Positions 24,468 through 34,511 of a stretch of DNA of 64,000 nucleotides are shown piece by piece. Origin of the DNA: Prevotella sp. (GTDB lineage: Bacteria > Bacteroidota > Bacteroidia > Bacteroidales > Bacteroidaceae); NCBI GenBank assembly GCA_017548275.1, contig JAFZAH010000049.1, forward strand, positions 1 to 64,000, written 5' to 3'. The position numbers were made by a program, and so were the translations under genes. Under the pieces are notes generated by a model. The model saw only the letters and a program-made list of their open reading frames with translations. It had not been told where the DNA came from and ran no database searches. Positions within the stretch are counted from its first letter, which is position 1. Each line of letters starts with the position of its first letter.

Positions 24468-26015
24468 CTAATTCGTGACACGTTCGAGCCACTTCACCAT
24501 GCCGAACATAACGCCCATGGAAATGAGGCACACGACGAGGAATACCGCCCAGCACATCCAAATGGGCCATGCGTTATACATCACGGGACCAATCCATATG
24601 AGCAAGTTGCCTACGGCAGTAGCACCGAGCCACAAGCCCTGACAGAGACCCTGCAAATGCTTGGGAGCCACTTTCGACACGAACGACAACCCAAGTGGTG
24701 ATATGAACAGTTCAGCCACGGTCAAGAGGAAATATAGGAAGATAAGTACCCAGGGGGCAGCCTTAGCGGCATCAGTCATACCTCTGAACTCCACAGCCGA
24801 GGGATATCCTTGAACAGCAGAGAAAATGGTGAGGAAGAGATACGCTAATCCGGCGATACCCATACCATATACTATTTTCTTTGGTGTGGAGATAGCTCTT
24901 CCTTTCTTGGTGAGCGTGGAGAATATCCACATGATAATCGGTGTGAGCACGATGACGAAGAAGGGGTTGACAGCCTGCCAAATTTCCGGCGCTATCTTAT
25001 CTGTTTGCACGAAGTCGCGTGCAAAGAGAGAAAGCGATTGTCCGTTCTGATGGAATGAGAACCAGAAGAAGACTGCGATGCCGAGCACTGCGTAGAGTGC
25101 ATACATACGCTGTTTGATCTCTTTAGCCATAGACAGTTTCTCTTCTTGTGTATATTCCTGTGCTGCCACTGTCTCTTTCTTTCCCGGTGTGGGGAACTTT
25201 TTCCTAGACAGATGGAAGATGAGCAGCGAAACAAGCATCATGGTGACAGATGCGATAAACGAGTAGTGAATACCCGTATTGAAGATGTCAAGATACTCTT
25301 GGCAGAATGCGCTGAGGTTGTCGGCATTACCACCTACTTCCGCTGTCAGTTTGGTCAGTTTGGTCATGTGGTCAGGATCCATGGCCGCACCGTTGTTGAT
25401 AAACTCATGACAGAGATTGGGCAGGTCGGCATTATAAACCAACTGATGGCTCTTTAGCCACCAACTACGGAGCAGCGGGGCAATGAAAGGAGCAGCCAAC
25501 GCACCAATGTTAATAAAGACATAGAAAATCTGGAAACCAGCATCACGCTGTCCTTGCGCCCATTTCAGTTTCTCAGGGCCTTCCTTTGCTGCTTCGGCCT
25601 CGAAATTATCATACATCTGTCCGACGATGGCCTGCAGGTTTCCTTTGAAAAGGCCATTGCCACACGCAATAAGTGCCAATGCCAAAATGGTAAGAGCAAG
25701 AAGCCATCCTTTGTTGTCGGGAGTGGCGAGGATAGGAATGGCCAAAATGGCATATCCAACAGCCATGACCACGAGCCCCCATGAGATGGTACCTTTGTAG
25801 TTACGCGTACGGTCAGCAATGATACCACCGGGAAGGCTAAGCACATAGATGGCTGCGAGGAACACCGATCCGATGACACCGCTGGTCTCGTCGGAGAGTC
25901 CGAATTTAGAACAGAGGAAGAGCACGAGCACCGCGTTCATGATGTAATATCCGAATCGCTCGCCCATGTTGCTCAATGCCGCTTGTAGCAGCCCTTTAGG
26001 ATGATTTTTGAACAT
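24468..26015 (-). CDS. POT-family (proton-coupled) oligopeptide transporter
   Basis: A 515-residue inner-membrane carrier with about 12-14 membrane segments and a soluble loop near 195-245. The family signature SNMGERFGYY lies at 15-24. The first Glu of the usual ExxER proton-coupling motif is Asn (N16), while E19-R20 are kept. Other landmarks are GLFKGNLQAIVGQMYD and FQIFYVFINIGALAAPF. It probably imports di- and tripeptides using the ion gradient. The missing Glu may alter coupling. It is the last gene of a three-gene unit (LysM protein, PorT-like protein, transporter), starting 9 bp after its neighbour. Confidence 0.9.
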   Translation of the reverse strand: MFKNHPKGLLQAALSNMGERFGYYIMNAVLVLFLCSKFGLSDETSGVIGSVFLAAIYVLSLPGGIIADRTRNYKGTISWGLVVMAVGYAILAIPILATPDNKGWLLALTILALALIACGNGLFKGNLQAIVGQMYDNFEAEAAKEGPEKLKWAQGQRDAGFQIFYVFINIGALAAPFIAPLLRSWWLKSHQLVYNADLPNLCHEFINNGAAMDPDHMTKLTKLTAEVGGNADNLSAFCQEYLDIFNTGIHYSFIASVTMMLVSLLIFHLSRKKFPTPGKKETVAAQEYTQEEKLSMAKEIKQRMYALYAVLGIAVFFWFSFHQNGQSLSLFARDFVQTDKIAPEIWQAVNPFFVIVLTPIIMWIFSTLTKKGRAISTPKKIVYGMGIAGLAYLFLTIFSAVQGYPSAVEFRGMTDAAKAAPWVLIFLYFLLTVAELFISPLGLSFVSKVAPKHLQGLCQGLWLGATAVGNLLIWIGPVMYNAWPIWMCWAVFLVVCLISMGVMFGMVKWLERVTN

Positions 26016-26024
26016 AATAATTGA

Positions 26025-26774
26025 TTATTTGGTTTTCATAATATCAAACAGGTATGCGAGTTTCACCACGATGGTGTTGTGGTTAGACTTTCCGAAATAG
26101 TCGCGCTTGGTGTCACCATAGATGTTGCCAAGGCCATAGTAGTAACGTCCTTCTATCTGGAAATGCCCCAGATTGGGAACGGAATACTCCACGCCCAAAC
26201 CTGCCGCGATGCCATAGTCAAACTTGTGCTCGACAGACATTGTTCCCTGCGCATCGGTTTTGTTAGAACGGTCATCTTTGTTGCGGTCATCCCAGTTGAA
26301 GTTCGACGAAGTGGATTCGCCCAAATAGTAACCGAACTGCGGTCCGGCTTGGAAGAAGAACTGGAATCCCTTTTGTTCACGTCCCCATGCCAGATGTGCG
26401 AAGACAGGCACCTGCACATAACTGATGGTGCGGCTGTATTCCTCAGCCTTTCCCGTCTTAGCGTTTATCACAGGCTGGTCCATAGAGTTAAGAATATCCT
26501 CGTTCCACCCCAATGCGGTGTAATTGACCTCAGCCGCCACACTGCATATCGTGTTGAAGTATTTTTCGCAAACATAACGCACCGAGAAACCGCCGGTCAG
26601 TCCACCATGCATCTTTTGTGTCACTTTGGGCACGAAGCCGATGGTATTGAAACCATAGCCTGCATTGACGCCTATCGCCAAATCATTTCGGTGCTCTCCC
26701 ACCTGCGCTTGCACTGACACAGACATGGTCAGCACCAAACACAATAGAAATATTTTTTTTAATTCACGATTCAC
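26025..26774 (-). CDS. PorT-like outer-membrane beta-barrel protein
   Basis: A 249-residue exported protein that folds as a small outer-membrane barrel of the PorT/OMP_b-brl type. A signal peptide ends at SVSVQAQ. Alternating beta strands follow with GVNAGYGFNTIGFVPKV and GGFSVRYVCEKYF. The last strand is VVKLAYLFDIM. No ATG precedes the signal peptide in frame; a GTG at 26774 (MNRELKKIFLL) is the best start and a TTG lies at 26783. It lies between the LysM protein and the transporter in one unit. General role in envelope integrity; it need not be the T9SS PorT itself. Confidence 0.75.
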   Translation of the reverse strand: MNRELKKIFLLCLVLTMSVSVQAQVGEHRNDLAIGVNAGYGFNTIGFVPKVTQKMHGGLTGGFSVRYVCEKYFNTICSVAAEVNYTALGWNEDILNSMDQPVINAKTGKAEEYSRTISYVQVPVFAHLAWGREQKGFQFFFQAGPQFGYYLGESTSSNFNWDDRNKDDRSNKTDAQGTMSVEHKFDYGIAAGLGVEYSVPNLGHFQIEGRYYYGLGNIYGDTKRDYFGKSNHNTIVVKLAYLFDIMKTK

Positions 26775-26811
26775 AATTGGCAATTCACAATTGAATTATA
26801 GACAATTAGAG

Positions 26812-28203
26812 TTAATAACTGATTGCCTCCAGATTATGGTCTTTCGGATAATGTATGAACATGAAATTGGCATTGCGCTGCCCTTTGCCTTCCTGACGGA
26901 AATACATAGGGGTCTGCACGGTCTTGTATGCCAGTTGTCCTTTGGTGCCCTTGAAGAGGCTACCATATTGCGCCACGCCTCCGATGAAGTAGCATCCATG
27001 GTCGAAACCGGTCAGACCGATACGCGGCAGGCGGTTGATGTCCATATCGAGGTTGAAACGGTCTTTATACTGTTTTTCCACCCATTTGGTGTCTCTCGAC
27101 TGTTCGTTATAGAAGAAATAGGTGGGGATGTAAGCATCGTATTTGTAGAACAGTTCCTGATAGACCTTAGTGTACATAAGCCACTCGATGTAGCCCATCA
27201 TGCTGATATTCAGGTCTCTGTTGGCCTCGGTCAGGATGTTGAGTTTGGCAAACGCCTCGTTGAGTTTAGGCGAGTGCTCGGTGTTGAGGATGACGATGTT
27301 GGGCCGCGAGAGGTCAAATGCCCGTGCGAAATCATTATCGCTTGTGGCAAGTGATGTAAGAGAATAGGGCACACCTTTCTTCTCAAGAATTTTCCTCAGG
27401 GTAGCGGTATATTTTCCTTTGGTGCTGGCGGGGTCGGCGCAGTCGATGATAACGGGATGATAGGATGCGAACCGCTCGAAGAATTTAGCGAGAGCCACCT
27501 CCTCGACCTCGAGATTTGACTGATAGACCTGATATACCGTCTCATACTTTTTGTAGGGCTCACCATCGATGGAGAAAGGAATGACAAGGCGGATATTGTT
27601 GGCTTTGCAGAAATCGGCCAGAGGTTTCACCTGGTCGGTATAAAGCGGTCCGAAGATGATGTCGCACGCGCCTGCTTCCTCGCGGTGCTCGTCGATAGTC
27701 TTGCTGATGTCGGCTCCGCGGGGTACATTCCATGCGTGCATATCCACCGTGATGCCGTCTTTCGCCACGCGGTCGCAAGCGAGCAACAGTCCGCGGTAGT
27801 ATTCCACCATACGCATGCCCTCGCTGTCGTTATTGTGGAGAGGAAGCATCACACCCACCCGCACGAGATTTTTGCTCACGGGCTGCGTCACAGGCACCTG
27901 CGTCTGCTGTGTCTGCTGCTGGTTGTTTACAGGTTGACCTTCCGTTGCCGGCGCCTCTTGGTCTTTGCCGTAGGGGATATTAATCGTATCACCTTTTTTC
28001 AGTGTGTATCCCGGCATGGTCATCTCGGGGTTTGCCGCCTCGAGTTCCTGGGTGGTAATATCGTATTGGCGTGCGATGCCATACACCGTCTCGCTTTTCT
28101 TCACCTTATGCTGTGTGCGTATTTTCACGGTCTGGGCCGACACGCTCATGGCAACAGTCATGACTGCCGCCAACATCAGATATCTGAGAATCGTTTTTTT
28201 CAT
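26812..28203 (-). CDS. LysM and periplasmic-binding-fold protein
   Basis: A 463-residue secreted protein. A signal peptide ends at SVSAQ. One LysM repeat follows (about 30-80, HKVKKSETVYGIARQYDIT and GYTLKKGDTINIPYG), then a Gln/Thr-rich linker (85-115). The remainder is a type I periplasmic-binding fold (about 118-460, LVRVGVMLPLHNNDSEGMR, then ACDIIFGPLYTDQV). The LysM should hold it to peptidoglycan. The receptor-like part resembles LpoA/branched-chain amino acid receptors, so a role in cell wall synthase control or ligand sensing is possible. It heads the operon with the PorT-like and POT genes, behind a good promoter. Confidence 0.85.
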   Translation of the reverse strand: MKKTILRYLMLAAVMTVAMSVSAQTVKIRTQHKVKKSETVYGIARQYDITTQELEAANPEMTMPGYTLKKGDTINIPYGKDQEAPATEGQPVNNQQQTQQTQVPVTQPVSKNLVRVGVMLPLHNNDSEGMRMVEYYRGLLLACDRVAKDGITVDMHAWNVPRGADISKTIDEHREEAGACDIIFGPLYTDQVKPLADFCKANNIRLVIPFSIDGEPYKKYETVYQVYQSNLEVEEVALAKFFERFASYHPVIIDCADPASTKGKYTATLRKILEKKGVPYSLTSLATSDNDFARAFDLSRPNIVILNTEHSPKLNEAFAKLNILTEANRDLNISMMGYIEWLMYTKVYQELFYKYDAYIPTYFFYNEQSRDTKWVEKQYKDRFNLDMDINRLPRIGLTGFDHGCYFIGGVAQYGSLFKGTKGQLAYKTVQTPMYFRQEGKGQRNANFMFIHYPKDHNLEAISY

Positions 28204-28380
28204 ACCTCTTTTCTTGTTGAGGGTTTAGTGTTAAAGGTTTAGTGTTCTTTTAGAGGAGATCAGGAGTCAGGAGTTCAAGAGTTCAGACAATAGTTTATCA
28301 TTAACGGACATACCTCTCACCTCTAACTTCTAACCTCTCATGTAATTCTTGTCTCTTGCTTTTAGAGAAATATTGTGGTG

Positions 28381-28410
28381 CAAATTTATATAAAAATTCT
28401 GAATAACAAA
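28381..28410 (-). promoter_or_regulatory. Promoter of the LysM/PorT-like/POT operon
   Basis: The minus strand has TTTG (28410-28407), an 18-bp spacer and TAAATTTG (28388-28381). The leader to the start at 28203 is about 170 nt and contains low-complexity repeats. Confidence 0.65.
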
Positions 28411-28481
28411 GGGGTGGTGCGAAAAAAAAATGATAACGCAAAATTTTTGCCGTCTTTTTACGTTTAATCATAAAAAAAGCG

Positions 28482-28489
28482 TAACTTTG
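28482..28489 (+). promoter_or_regulatory. -7 box immediately before the T9SS type B cargo gene
   Basis: TAACTTTG followed by C is a perfect -7 box, but the ATG at 28495 is only 6 bp downstream. Transcription would start at or within the first codon, implying a leaderless mRNA. Confidence 0.6.
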
Positions 28490-28494
28490 CATTT

Positions 28495-29226
28495 ATGAAT
28501 CACCGCAGAATCGTTTTATTATTGCTGACGCTCCTGACAGTTTCGGCAGGGCAGTTGTCGGCACAAGACGACTATCCTTCGATTGACCCCAAGGCTTATT
28601 ATACCAAGGCTGACGGCACAGAAGAGGAGAGCGCGTCATATTCAGATAACGCCCCGCTGCAGGCCCGTTTTGAGGCGAATGCCACAAACACGGCAGGCTG
28701 GACGGCCTATTATGAGTGGCACTTCACGAAAGAAGGTGAGACGACGCCCTACCTTATCCGCTATGAGGAGGACACACGACTCACGTTTGTGGATGCCGGC
28801 ACGCATATCATCCAATTGTATGCCATCTTCACACAGGGCAACGACACCGTCGCCTACACCGACGAGTATTGGGCAGAAGTGGAGCCGCTGCGTGTGACTA
28901 TCAACGAGAGTAAGTTGGAGATGCCCAATGCCTTTTCTCCCAACAGCGACGATAAGAACAAAATATATCGTGCCAAGCCCACCTATCAGAGTATCGTAGA
29001 GTTTCACGCCGCTATCTTCAACCGCTGGGGACAAAAACTCTATGAATGGGATGACCCGGCTGGTGGTTGGGACGGCACATTCAACGGCCATCCTGTGGCG
29101 CAGGGAGTCTATTTTGTGGTGGTCAGGGCGAAAGGCGCCGACGGTCATATCTACAACATCCGCCGCGATGTGAACCTGCTCCGCGGCTACACCGAGAGCA
29201 CCACAAACGGAAGCACGGGACCGTAA
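28495..29226 (+). CDS. T9SS type B cargo protein (CHU_C domain)
   Basis: A 243-residue secreted protein. A signal peptide (IVLLLLTLLTVSAGQLSAQ) is followed by a PKD/Ig-like central region (about 25-135, YYEWHFTKEGE and THIIQLYAIFTQ). The C-terminal gliding-motility-associated domain (about 140-235) has the markers MPNAFSPNSDDKN, IFNRWGQKLYEWDD, GWDGTFNGHPVAQGVYF and ends YNIRRDVNLLR. This domain directs type IX secretion, fitting the porW/porX genes in the window. The start codon is placed by the signal peptide and lies unusually close to the -7 box. Confidence 0.88.
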   Translation: MNHRRIVLLLLTLLTVSAGQLSAQDDYPSIDPKAYYTKADGTEEESASYSDNAPLQARFEANATNTAGWTAYYEWHFTKEGETTPYLIRYEEDTRLTFVDAGTHIIQLYAIFTQGNDTVAYTDEYWAEVEPLRVTINESKLEMPNAFSPNSDDKNKIYRAKPTYQSIVEFHAAIFNRWGQKLYEWDDPAGGWDGTFNGHPVAQGVYFVVVRAKGADGHIYNIRRDVNLLRGYTESTTNGSTGP

Positions 29227-29345
29227 GCCCCATCCCATCCATCCACGGGGAGGGCGTTGATGCTCAAGAAATCGGACAAAACCTACAGATACTATAGGCA
29301 CTATAGACAATATAGATTCTAAAATCCATAAACAACAGACATCAG

Positions 29346-32174
29346 TTGTCAGACAACTTTATTGAAGTATTAGGCGCACGAGTCCACAATCTGAAAAACG
29401 TGGATGTACAAATACCGCGCGACAGTCTAACGGTTTTTACCGGTCTGTCTGGTTCCGGTAAATCGTCCTTGGCCTTCGACACCATTTTTGCCGAAGGTCA
29501 GAGGCGTTATATAGAGACGTTTGCCGCTTACGCGCGTAACTTCCTCGGAGGCATGGAGCGTCCGGATGTGGATAAGATTACCGGTTTGAGTCCAGTCATC
29601 AGCATTGAGCAGAAGACGACCAACAAAAACCCGCGTTCCACCGTCGGCACAACCACCGAGGTATATGACTATCTGCGATTGCTCTACGCCCGCGCCGCCA
29701 CCGCATACAGTTACGCCACGGGCGAGAAGATGGTGAAATACACGGAAGAGCGTGTGCAGGAGATGATACGTACCGACTACGACGGCAAGCGCATCTATAT
29801 CCTGGCGCCGTTGGTCAGGCAACGCAAAGGACATTACCGCGAACTATTTGAGAATATGCGCCGAAAAGGTTACCTGTATATGCGCGTTGACGGTGACATC
29901 ACAGAAATCACACGCGGGATGAAGGTGGACCGCTATAAAAACCACAACATCGAGGTGGTGATAGACAAACTGATGGTGCGCGACACCGACGAAGAACGTT
30001 TACGGAAAAGCGTACAGACGGCGATGAAACAGGGCGAGGGTGTCATCATGATATATGATGCGGACAGCGGCGCCATCAAAAACTACTCGAAACGCTTGAT
30101 GTGTCCCACGACAGGCATGTCATACGCCGACCCTGCCCCCAACCGTTTCTCTTTCAATTCGCCAGAAGGTGCTTGCCAACGGTGTAAAGGATTAGGGGTG
30201 GTCAATGAGATAGACCTCGACAAGGTTATCCCCAACCGGCAGCAGTCCATCCACGACGGAGCCATCGCCCCTTTGGGGAAATACAAAAACCAGATGATAT
30301 TCTGGCAGATTGACGCCATTCTCCAGACGTATGATTGTTCGCTCAACACCGCTGTGGCCGATATCCCCGACGATGCGATGAACGAGATTTTATACGGTCG
30401 GTTGGGCAATGTGCGTATCGCCAAAGAACTGGTACACACCTCATCCGATTATTTCATCTCTTATGACGGTGTGATTAAATATCTGCGTCAGGTGATGGAG
30501 AACGATGACAGTGCAGCCGGACAGAAATGGGCTGACCAGTTTTTGCAGATGTGCACCTGTCCGGAATGTCACGGCGACCGTCTCAACCGAGAGTCGCTGT
30601 CATACCGCATCTATGACAAGAACATTTCCGAGGTGGCAGCCATGGACCTCGGCCAGTTGCAGGAATGGCTTGATGAGGCCGAGCAACACCTCGACACGAA
30701 ACAGCAAGCCATTGCCGCCGAGATACTCAAAGAGATACGCACCCGCATAGGTTTCCTTTTGGAAGTAGGTTTGGACTACCTGTCACTCAACCGCCAGTCG
30801 GCATCGCTCTCAGGCGGTGAGAGTCAACGTATCCGTCTTGCCACACAGATTGGTTCACAATTGGTGAATGTGCTCTATATTCTCGACGAACCCAGCATCG
30901 GTCTGCACCAGCGCGACAACCAGCGACTCATACACAGTCTAAAGGAACTACGCGACTTGGGCAATACGGTAATCGTGGTGGAACATGACAAGGAAATGAT
31001 GCTTTCAGCCGACTATATCGTGGATATCGGTCCGAAAGCGGGTCGCCGCGGGGGAGAAATCGTCTATCAAGGCACTCCACAAGAGATGTTGCGCCAGCAC
31101 ACGCTCACCGCACAATACCTGAACGGCGAGGCCATCATCCCTCTACCCGCCGAGCGCCGTCCCGGTAATGGTCACGCCATCACCATCCACGGCGCATCAG
31201 GCAATAACCTCAAGCACATCGATGTCAGTTTTCCATTAGGCACCCTGACCGTGGTCACGGGTGTAAGTGGATCGGGCAAATCGACCCTTATCAACGAGAC
31301 GCTGCAACCCATTCTCAGCCAGAAATTCTACCATTCGCTGAAAAGTCCCATGCCTTACGACAGTATCGAGGGCACAGAACATATCGACAAGGTGGTGAAT
31401 GTGGACCAGTCGCCCATCGGCCGCACACCCCGTTCCAATCCCGCAACCTATACAGGCGTGTTCAGCGACATCCGCTCATTATTTGTCAACCTGCCAGAGG
31501 CTAAGATACGCGGTTACAAACCCGGGCGTTTCTCCTTCAACGTAAAAGGCGGGCGCTGCGAGGCCTGCGGCGGCAACGGATACAAGAGCATTGAGATGAA
31601 TTTCCTGCCCGATGTGACCGTTCCCTGCGAGGTGTGTCACGGCAAGCGCTACAATCGCGAGACATTGGAGGTGAGATACAAGGGAAAATCCATCGCCGAT
31701 GTGCTCGACATGACCATCAACCAGGCAGTGGAGTTTTTCGAGAACGTGCCCGCCATCCTACAGAAAATCAAGACCATTCAAGATGTGGGACTGGGCTACA
31801 TCAAACTGGGACAACCATCGACCACACTCTCGGGCGGTGAGAGCCAACGTGTGAAACTCGCCACGGAACTGTCGAAACGTGACACTGGCAAGACGCTTTA
31901 TATCCTGGACGAGCCGACCACTGGTCTCCACTTCGAGGATATCCGCATATTGATGAATGTGCTGGAACGGCTGGTGAACCGCGGCAATACAGTCATCATC
32001 ATCGAGCATAATCTGGACGTAATCAAACTGGCCGACCACATCATTGACATGGGCCCTGAAGGCGGCCGTAACGGGGGAAACGTCCTGTCAACCGGAACGC
32101 CAGAGAAGGTGGCAAAGAGCAAAAAAGGTTACACCCCAACATACCTTTTGCAAGAAATCGGCCAAAAAAAGTAA
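29346..32174 (+). CDS. uvrA: Excinuclease ABC subunit A
   Basis: The 942-residue DNA-damage recognition ATPase of nucleotide excision repair. It has two ABC modules: Walker [10 protein letters not shown] near 32 and GVSGSGKST near 638, with signatures [12 protein letters not shown] near 488 and [12 protein letters not shown] near 828. Zinc-finger cysteines are in [35 protein letters not shown] and [10 protein letters not shown]. The start is a TTG ([16 protein letters not shown]), placed by the conserved [13 protein letters not shown] opening. The reading frame upstream has no better candidate. Length and motifs are those of a normal UvrA1. Confidence 0.97.
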   Translation: MSDNFIEVLGARVHNLKNVDVQIPRDSLTVFTGLSGSGKSSLAFDTIFAEGQRRYIETFAAYARNFLGGMERPDVDKITGLSPVISIEQKTTNKNPRSTVGTTTEVYDYLRLLYARAATAYSYATGEKMVKYTEERVQEMIRTDYDGKRIYILAPLVRQRKGHYRELFENMRRKGYLYMRVDGDITEITRGMKVDRYKNHNIEVVIDKLMVRDTDEERLRKSVQTAMKQGEGVIMIYDADSGAIKNYSKRLMCPTTGMSYADPAPNRFSFNSPEGACQRCKGLGVVNEIDLDKVIPNRQQSIHDGAIAPLGKYKNQMIFWQIDAILQTYDCSLNTAVADIPDDAMNEILYGRLGNVRIAKELVHTSSDYFISYDGVIKYLRQVMENDDSAAGQKWADQFLQMCTCPECHGDRLNRESLSYRIYDKNISEVAAMDLGQLQEWLDEAEQHLDTKQQAIAAEILKEIRTRIGFLLEVGLDYLSLNRQSASLSGGESQRIRLATQIGSQLVNVLYILDEPSIGLHQRDNQRLIHSLKELRDLGNTVIVVEHDKEMMLSADYIVDIGPKAGRRGGEIVYQGTPQEMLRQHTLTAQYLNGEAIIPLPAERRPGNGHAITIHGASGNNLKHIDVSFPLGTLTVVTGVSGSGKSTLINETLQPILSQKFYHSLKSPMPYDSIEGTEHIDKVVNVDQSPIGRTPRSNPATYTGVFSDIRSLFVNLPEAKIRGYKPGRFSFNVKGGRCEACGGNGYKSIEMNFLPDVTVPCEVCHGKRYNRETLEVRYKGKSIADVLDMTINQAVEFFENVPAILQKIKTIQDVGLGYIKLGQPSTTLSGGESQRVKLATELSKRDTGKTLYILDEPTTGLHFEDIRILMNVLERLVNRGNTVIIIEHNLDVIKLADHIIDMGPEGGRNGGNVLSTGTPEKVAKSKKGYTPTYLLQEIGQKK

Positions 32175-32180
32175 TAAATA

Positions 32181-32212
32181 TTTGCAAATTCAATCTTATT
32201 TGACTATTTTTG
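32181..32212 (+). promoter_or_regulatory. Promoter of the first small lipoprotein gene
   Basis: TTTG (32181-32184), a 20-bp spacer and TATTTTTG (32205-32212). It begins 6 bp after the uvrA stop, so the lipoprotein has its own transcript. Confidence 0.7.
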
Positions 32213-32269
32213 CAAAAATTTATCCGACTATTTATAATCCAATTTATTAACCCTTAAAACATTAAGAAG

Positions 32270-32698
32270 ATGAAAAAAGTATTTGCAGGATTGTTCATCA
32301 TGATGATGGGCTTGTTCTTCGTGGCTTGCTCCGGCGGCGCAGACTTGAAAGGACTGATTGAGAAAGCAAAGGCAGAAGGTGCAAACTGGACTGAAGCACA
32401 GTGGAAAGACGCTTTCAAAGAGGCACTGAGCGCAACTAAGCCCATGATGCAAGAGATGGCCGACTTAGGTAAGAAAGCACAAGATCTCATGGCTAAAGGC
32501 GATTTAGAAGGTGTCAGCAAACTTCAAGAAGAGGGCGAGAAGATTACTGAGAAATACAAGGATTTGCAAGCACAAGTTGAAGAGTTTGGCAAAATCGCTG
32601 AAAGCAACGAAATCGGCAAGAAACTATCTAATGACAAAGCATTCCAAGATGAATTGCTCAAGGAATTAGGATTAGACGAACTGAAAGATATGTTCTAA
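32270..32698 (+). CDS. Small lipoprotein, first of four related proteins
   Basis: A 142-residue lipoprotein with lipobox FFVAC, then a single helical domain. It starts LIEKAKAEGANWTEAQWKDA and continues through PMMQEMADLGKKAQDLM to an acidic end LLKELGLDELKDMF. The Ile-Glu-Lys-Ala-Lys ... Gly ... Trp ... Trp-Lys opening defines the family shared by the next three genes. I do not know a function. Helical, charged and periplasmic-facing, it could act as a lipoprotein chaperone or adaptor, which is inference. It has its own promoter and terminator. Confidence 0.8.
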   Translation: MKKVFAGLFIMMMGLFFVACSGGADLKGLIEKAKAEGANWTEAQWKDAFKEALSATKPMMQEMADLGKKAQDLMAKGDLEGVSKLQEEGEKITEKYKDLQAQVEEFGKIAESNEIGKKLSNDKAFQDELLKELGLDELKDMF

Positions 32699-32723
32699 TC
32701 CATAAAAACTCAAAAAGCATTAC

Positions 32724-32751
32724 ACAGCAGACACCATTAGGAGTCTGCTGT
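32724..32751 (+). terminator. Hairpin after the first small lipoprotein gene
   Basis: ACAGCAGAC (32724-32732) pairs with GTCTGCTGT (32743-32751) and is followed by a short T-rich stretch. Confidence 0.7.
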
Positions 32752-32890
32752 TATCGTTTACAGATGAATAAGGAAGCAGCCATACTCCCCATATAAGCAG
32801 GTATTTGTGATGCTATCTGCTTATTTTGGTCATGATAACGGGCGGTTTCAAATAAAAAACGCGGCATCTCGTACATAATCATTCAAAAAG

Positions 32891-32921
32891 TTTGCAAGTT
32901 GACGTTTTTTCTGTACATTTG
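32891..32921 (+). promoter_or_regulatory. Promoter of the second small lipoprotein gene
   Basis: TTTG (32891-32894), a 19-bp spacer and TACATTTG (32914-32921). Confidence 0.7.
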
Positions 32922-32974
32922 CAAACGAAACGAATCAAATCACTTTATTATTCACCTTTAAAAGTTTACTAAAC

Positions 32975-33481
32975 ATGAAAAAAGTATTTGTAGGATTGTT
33001 CGTGATGGCAGCCGCCATCTGTTTCACATCGTGTAAGAATGAGGCCAAGAGCGACGCCAATGCACCCAAAGAAGGCGAAAAGACTGAAGCCAATGCTACG
33101 GAAGCCGCTCCCGAAGCCGAGAAGACTGTTGACATGGCAGCCGTGATTGAGAAAGCAAAGGCCGAAGGTGCCAAATGGGGCGAGACCGAGTGGAAAGCCG
33201 CTTTCAAAGATGCTATGACAGCCATCAAACCCATGCTTCTCGAGACCGCTGACATGCAGAAGAAGATGGAAGAAGCCATGACCAAAGGCGACCAGGATGC
33301 TGTTGCCAAAATCATGACCGACCTGGAGAAAATCGGCGAGAAGTACAAGGATGTGCAGAAACAGTGCGACGAATTTGACCAGATTTGCGAAGGCAACGAA
33401 ATCGCCAAGAAACTCAACAAAGACGAGGCATTCAAGGACGAGGTCTTGAAAGAACTGGGTCTTGACGGACTTGATTTGTAA
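32975..33481 (+). CDS. Small lipoprotein, second of four related proteins
   Basis: A 168-residue lipoprotein, lipobox CFTSC. It has an Ala/Glu/Lys-rich linker of about 40 residues and then the same domain as its neighbour (VIEKAKAEGAKWGETEWKAA ... PMLLETADMQKKMEEAM ... LKELGLDGLDL). The linker would extend the domain away from the membrane. Promoter and terminator are its own, so the copies are expressed separately although adjacent. Confidence 0.8.
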   Translation: MKKVFVGLFVMAAAICFTSCKNEAKSDANAPKEGEKTEANATEAAPEAEKTVDMAAVIEKAKAEGAKWGETEWKAAFKDAMTAIKPMLLETADMQKKMEEAMTKGDQDAVAKIMTDLEKIGEKYKDVQKQCDEFDQICEGNEIAKKLNKDEAFKDEVLKELGLDGLDL

Positions 33482-33502
33482 TCCTTTTCATCAGGCATAC
33501 AT

Positions 33503-33533
33503 AAAGAGCAGGCTTTCGGGTCTGCTCTTTTTT
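33503..33533 (+). terminator. Intrinsic terminator after the second lipoprotein gene
   Basis: AAAGAGCAG (33503-33511) pairs with CTGCTCTTT (33522-33530), continuing into a run of six T. Confidence 0.85.
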
Positions 33534-33563
33534 GTGGGTATTTTAATAAAAAGGACTGTCGGT

Positions 33564-33595
33564 TTTGTTTAATCAAAAATAAATACGTACATTTG
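33564..33595 (+). promoter_or_regulatory. Promoter of the two-domain paralog
   Basis: TTTG (33564-33567), a 20-bp spacer and TACATTTG (33588-33595), the same -7 sequence as for the second paralog. Confidence 0.7.
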
Positions 33596-33630
33596 CAAAA
33601 GTGTTATTACTGATTGTCTAATCTTTAAAA

Positions 33631-34509
33631 ATGAATAAGAATATGAGAAAACTGATATTAGGACTGCTGCTCATGATGAGTACCAGTCTGTTTGCTCAAA
33701 ACGTTGATTTGGCAGGACTTATCCAGAAAGCCAAAACCCAAGGTGCCACATGGACCGAGGCTCAATGGAAAGACACATTCAAAGAAGTGATGAAAGCCTT
33801 TGTTCCTATTATGGCAGAAGCCACCAGCCTGCAACAAAAAGCCCAAAAGGCTATGGATGCCGGTGATGAGGAAGGTGCTGCCAAATTCATCGAAGAGGTC
33901 GAAAATTTGGGAAACAAATACAAGGATGTGCAAGAACTCATTGATGAGTTTGACACTATTTGCGAGGGCAACGAGATAGCCAGCAAACTCAATCAGGACG
34001 ATGAATTCCAAAAGGAAGTCTTGAAAGAACTGGGTATGGAAGATTTGCTGACACTCGACATTATCGACAAAGAATTAAACGATGATGATGAAAATGTAGC
34101 ACCTGCAGACGACCTTCCCGTAGTGATTGGTGACACAAGCGGTTCACCTGAATTGGCTAAACTGATTGAGAAGGCCAAGGCAGAAGGCGGCACATGGAAT
34201 GAGGAGCAATGGAAGAAAGCATTCCGTGAAGCCATCAGTCACATGGCACCCATGATGAAAGAGATTTCCTCACTGAGCAAAAAAGCCGAGGCACTGGGCG
34301 ATAAAGAAGATGTGGCAGCGATGCTGAAACTTCAAAAAGAGGCAGAAGCCATTCAAGCCAAATTTGGAGGTGTTGCAAAGCAAATCGAGGAGTTCGGCAA
34401 GGTAGCCGAGTCATTCGAGATTGGCAAGAAACTGTCAAATGACGATGAGTTGGAAAAAGAAATCTTCAAGGAATTCGGCCTTGATGAATTGATGGGTGGT
34501 GACGAGTAA
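33631..34509 (+). CDS. Secreted protein with two copies of the paralog domain
   Basis: A 292-residue member of the family. The signal peptide ends at STSLFAQ with no lipobox cysteine, so unlike its neighbours it should be soluble in the periplasm or secreted. Copy 1 (about 27-135) opens LIQKAKTQGATWTEAQWKDT. Copy 2 (about 175-290) opens LIEKAKAEGGTWNEEQWKKA. An acidic linker (about 140-170) separates them. The second copy is closer to the lipoproteins than to copy 1 at the opening motif. The last gene of the cluster starts 2 bp after the stop. Confidence 0.8.
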   Translation: MNKNMRKLILGLLLMMSTSLFAQNVDLAGLIQKAKTQGATWTEAQWKDTFKEVMKAFVPIMAEATSLQQKAQKAMDAGDEEGAAKFIEEVENLGNKYKDVQELIDEFDTICEGNEIASKLNQDDEFQKEVLKELGMEDLLTLDIIDKELNDDDENVAPADDLPVVIGDTSGSPELAKLIEKAKAEGGTWNEEQWKKAFREAISHMAPMMKEISSLSKKAEALGDKEDVAAMLKLQKEAEAIQAKFGGVAKQIEEFGKVAESFEIGKKLSNDDELEKEIFKEFGLDELMGGDE

Positions 34510-34511
34510 AC

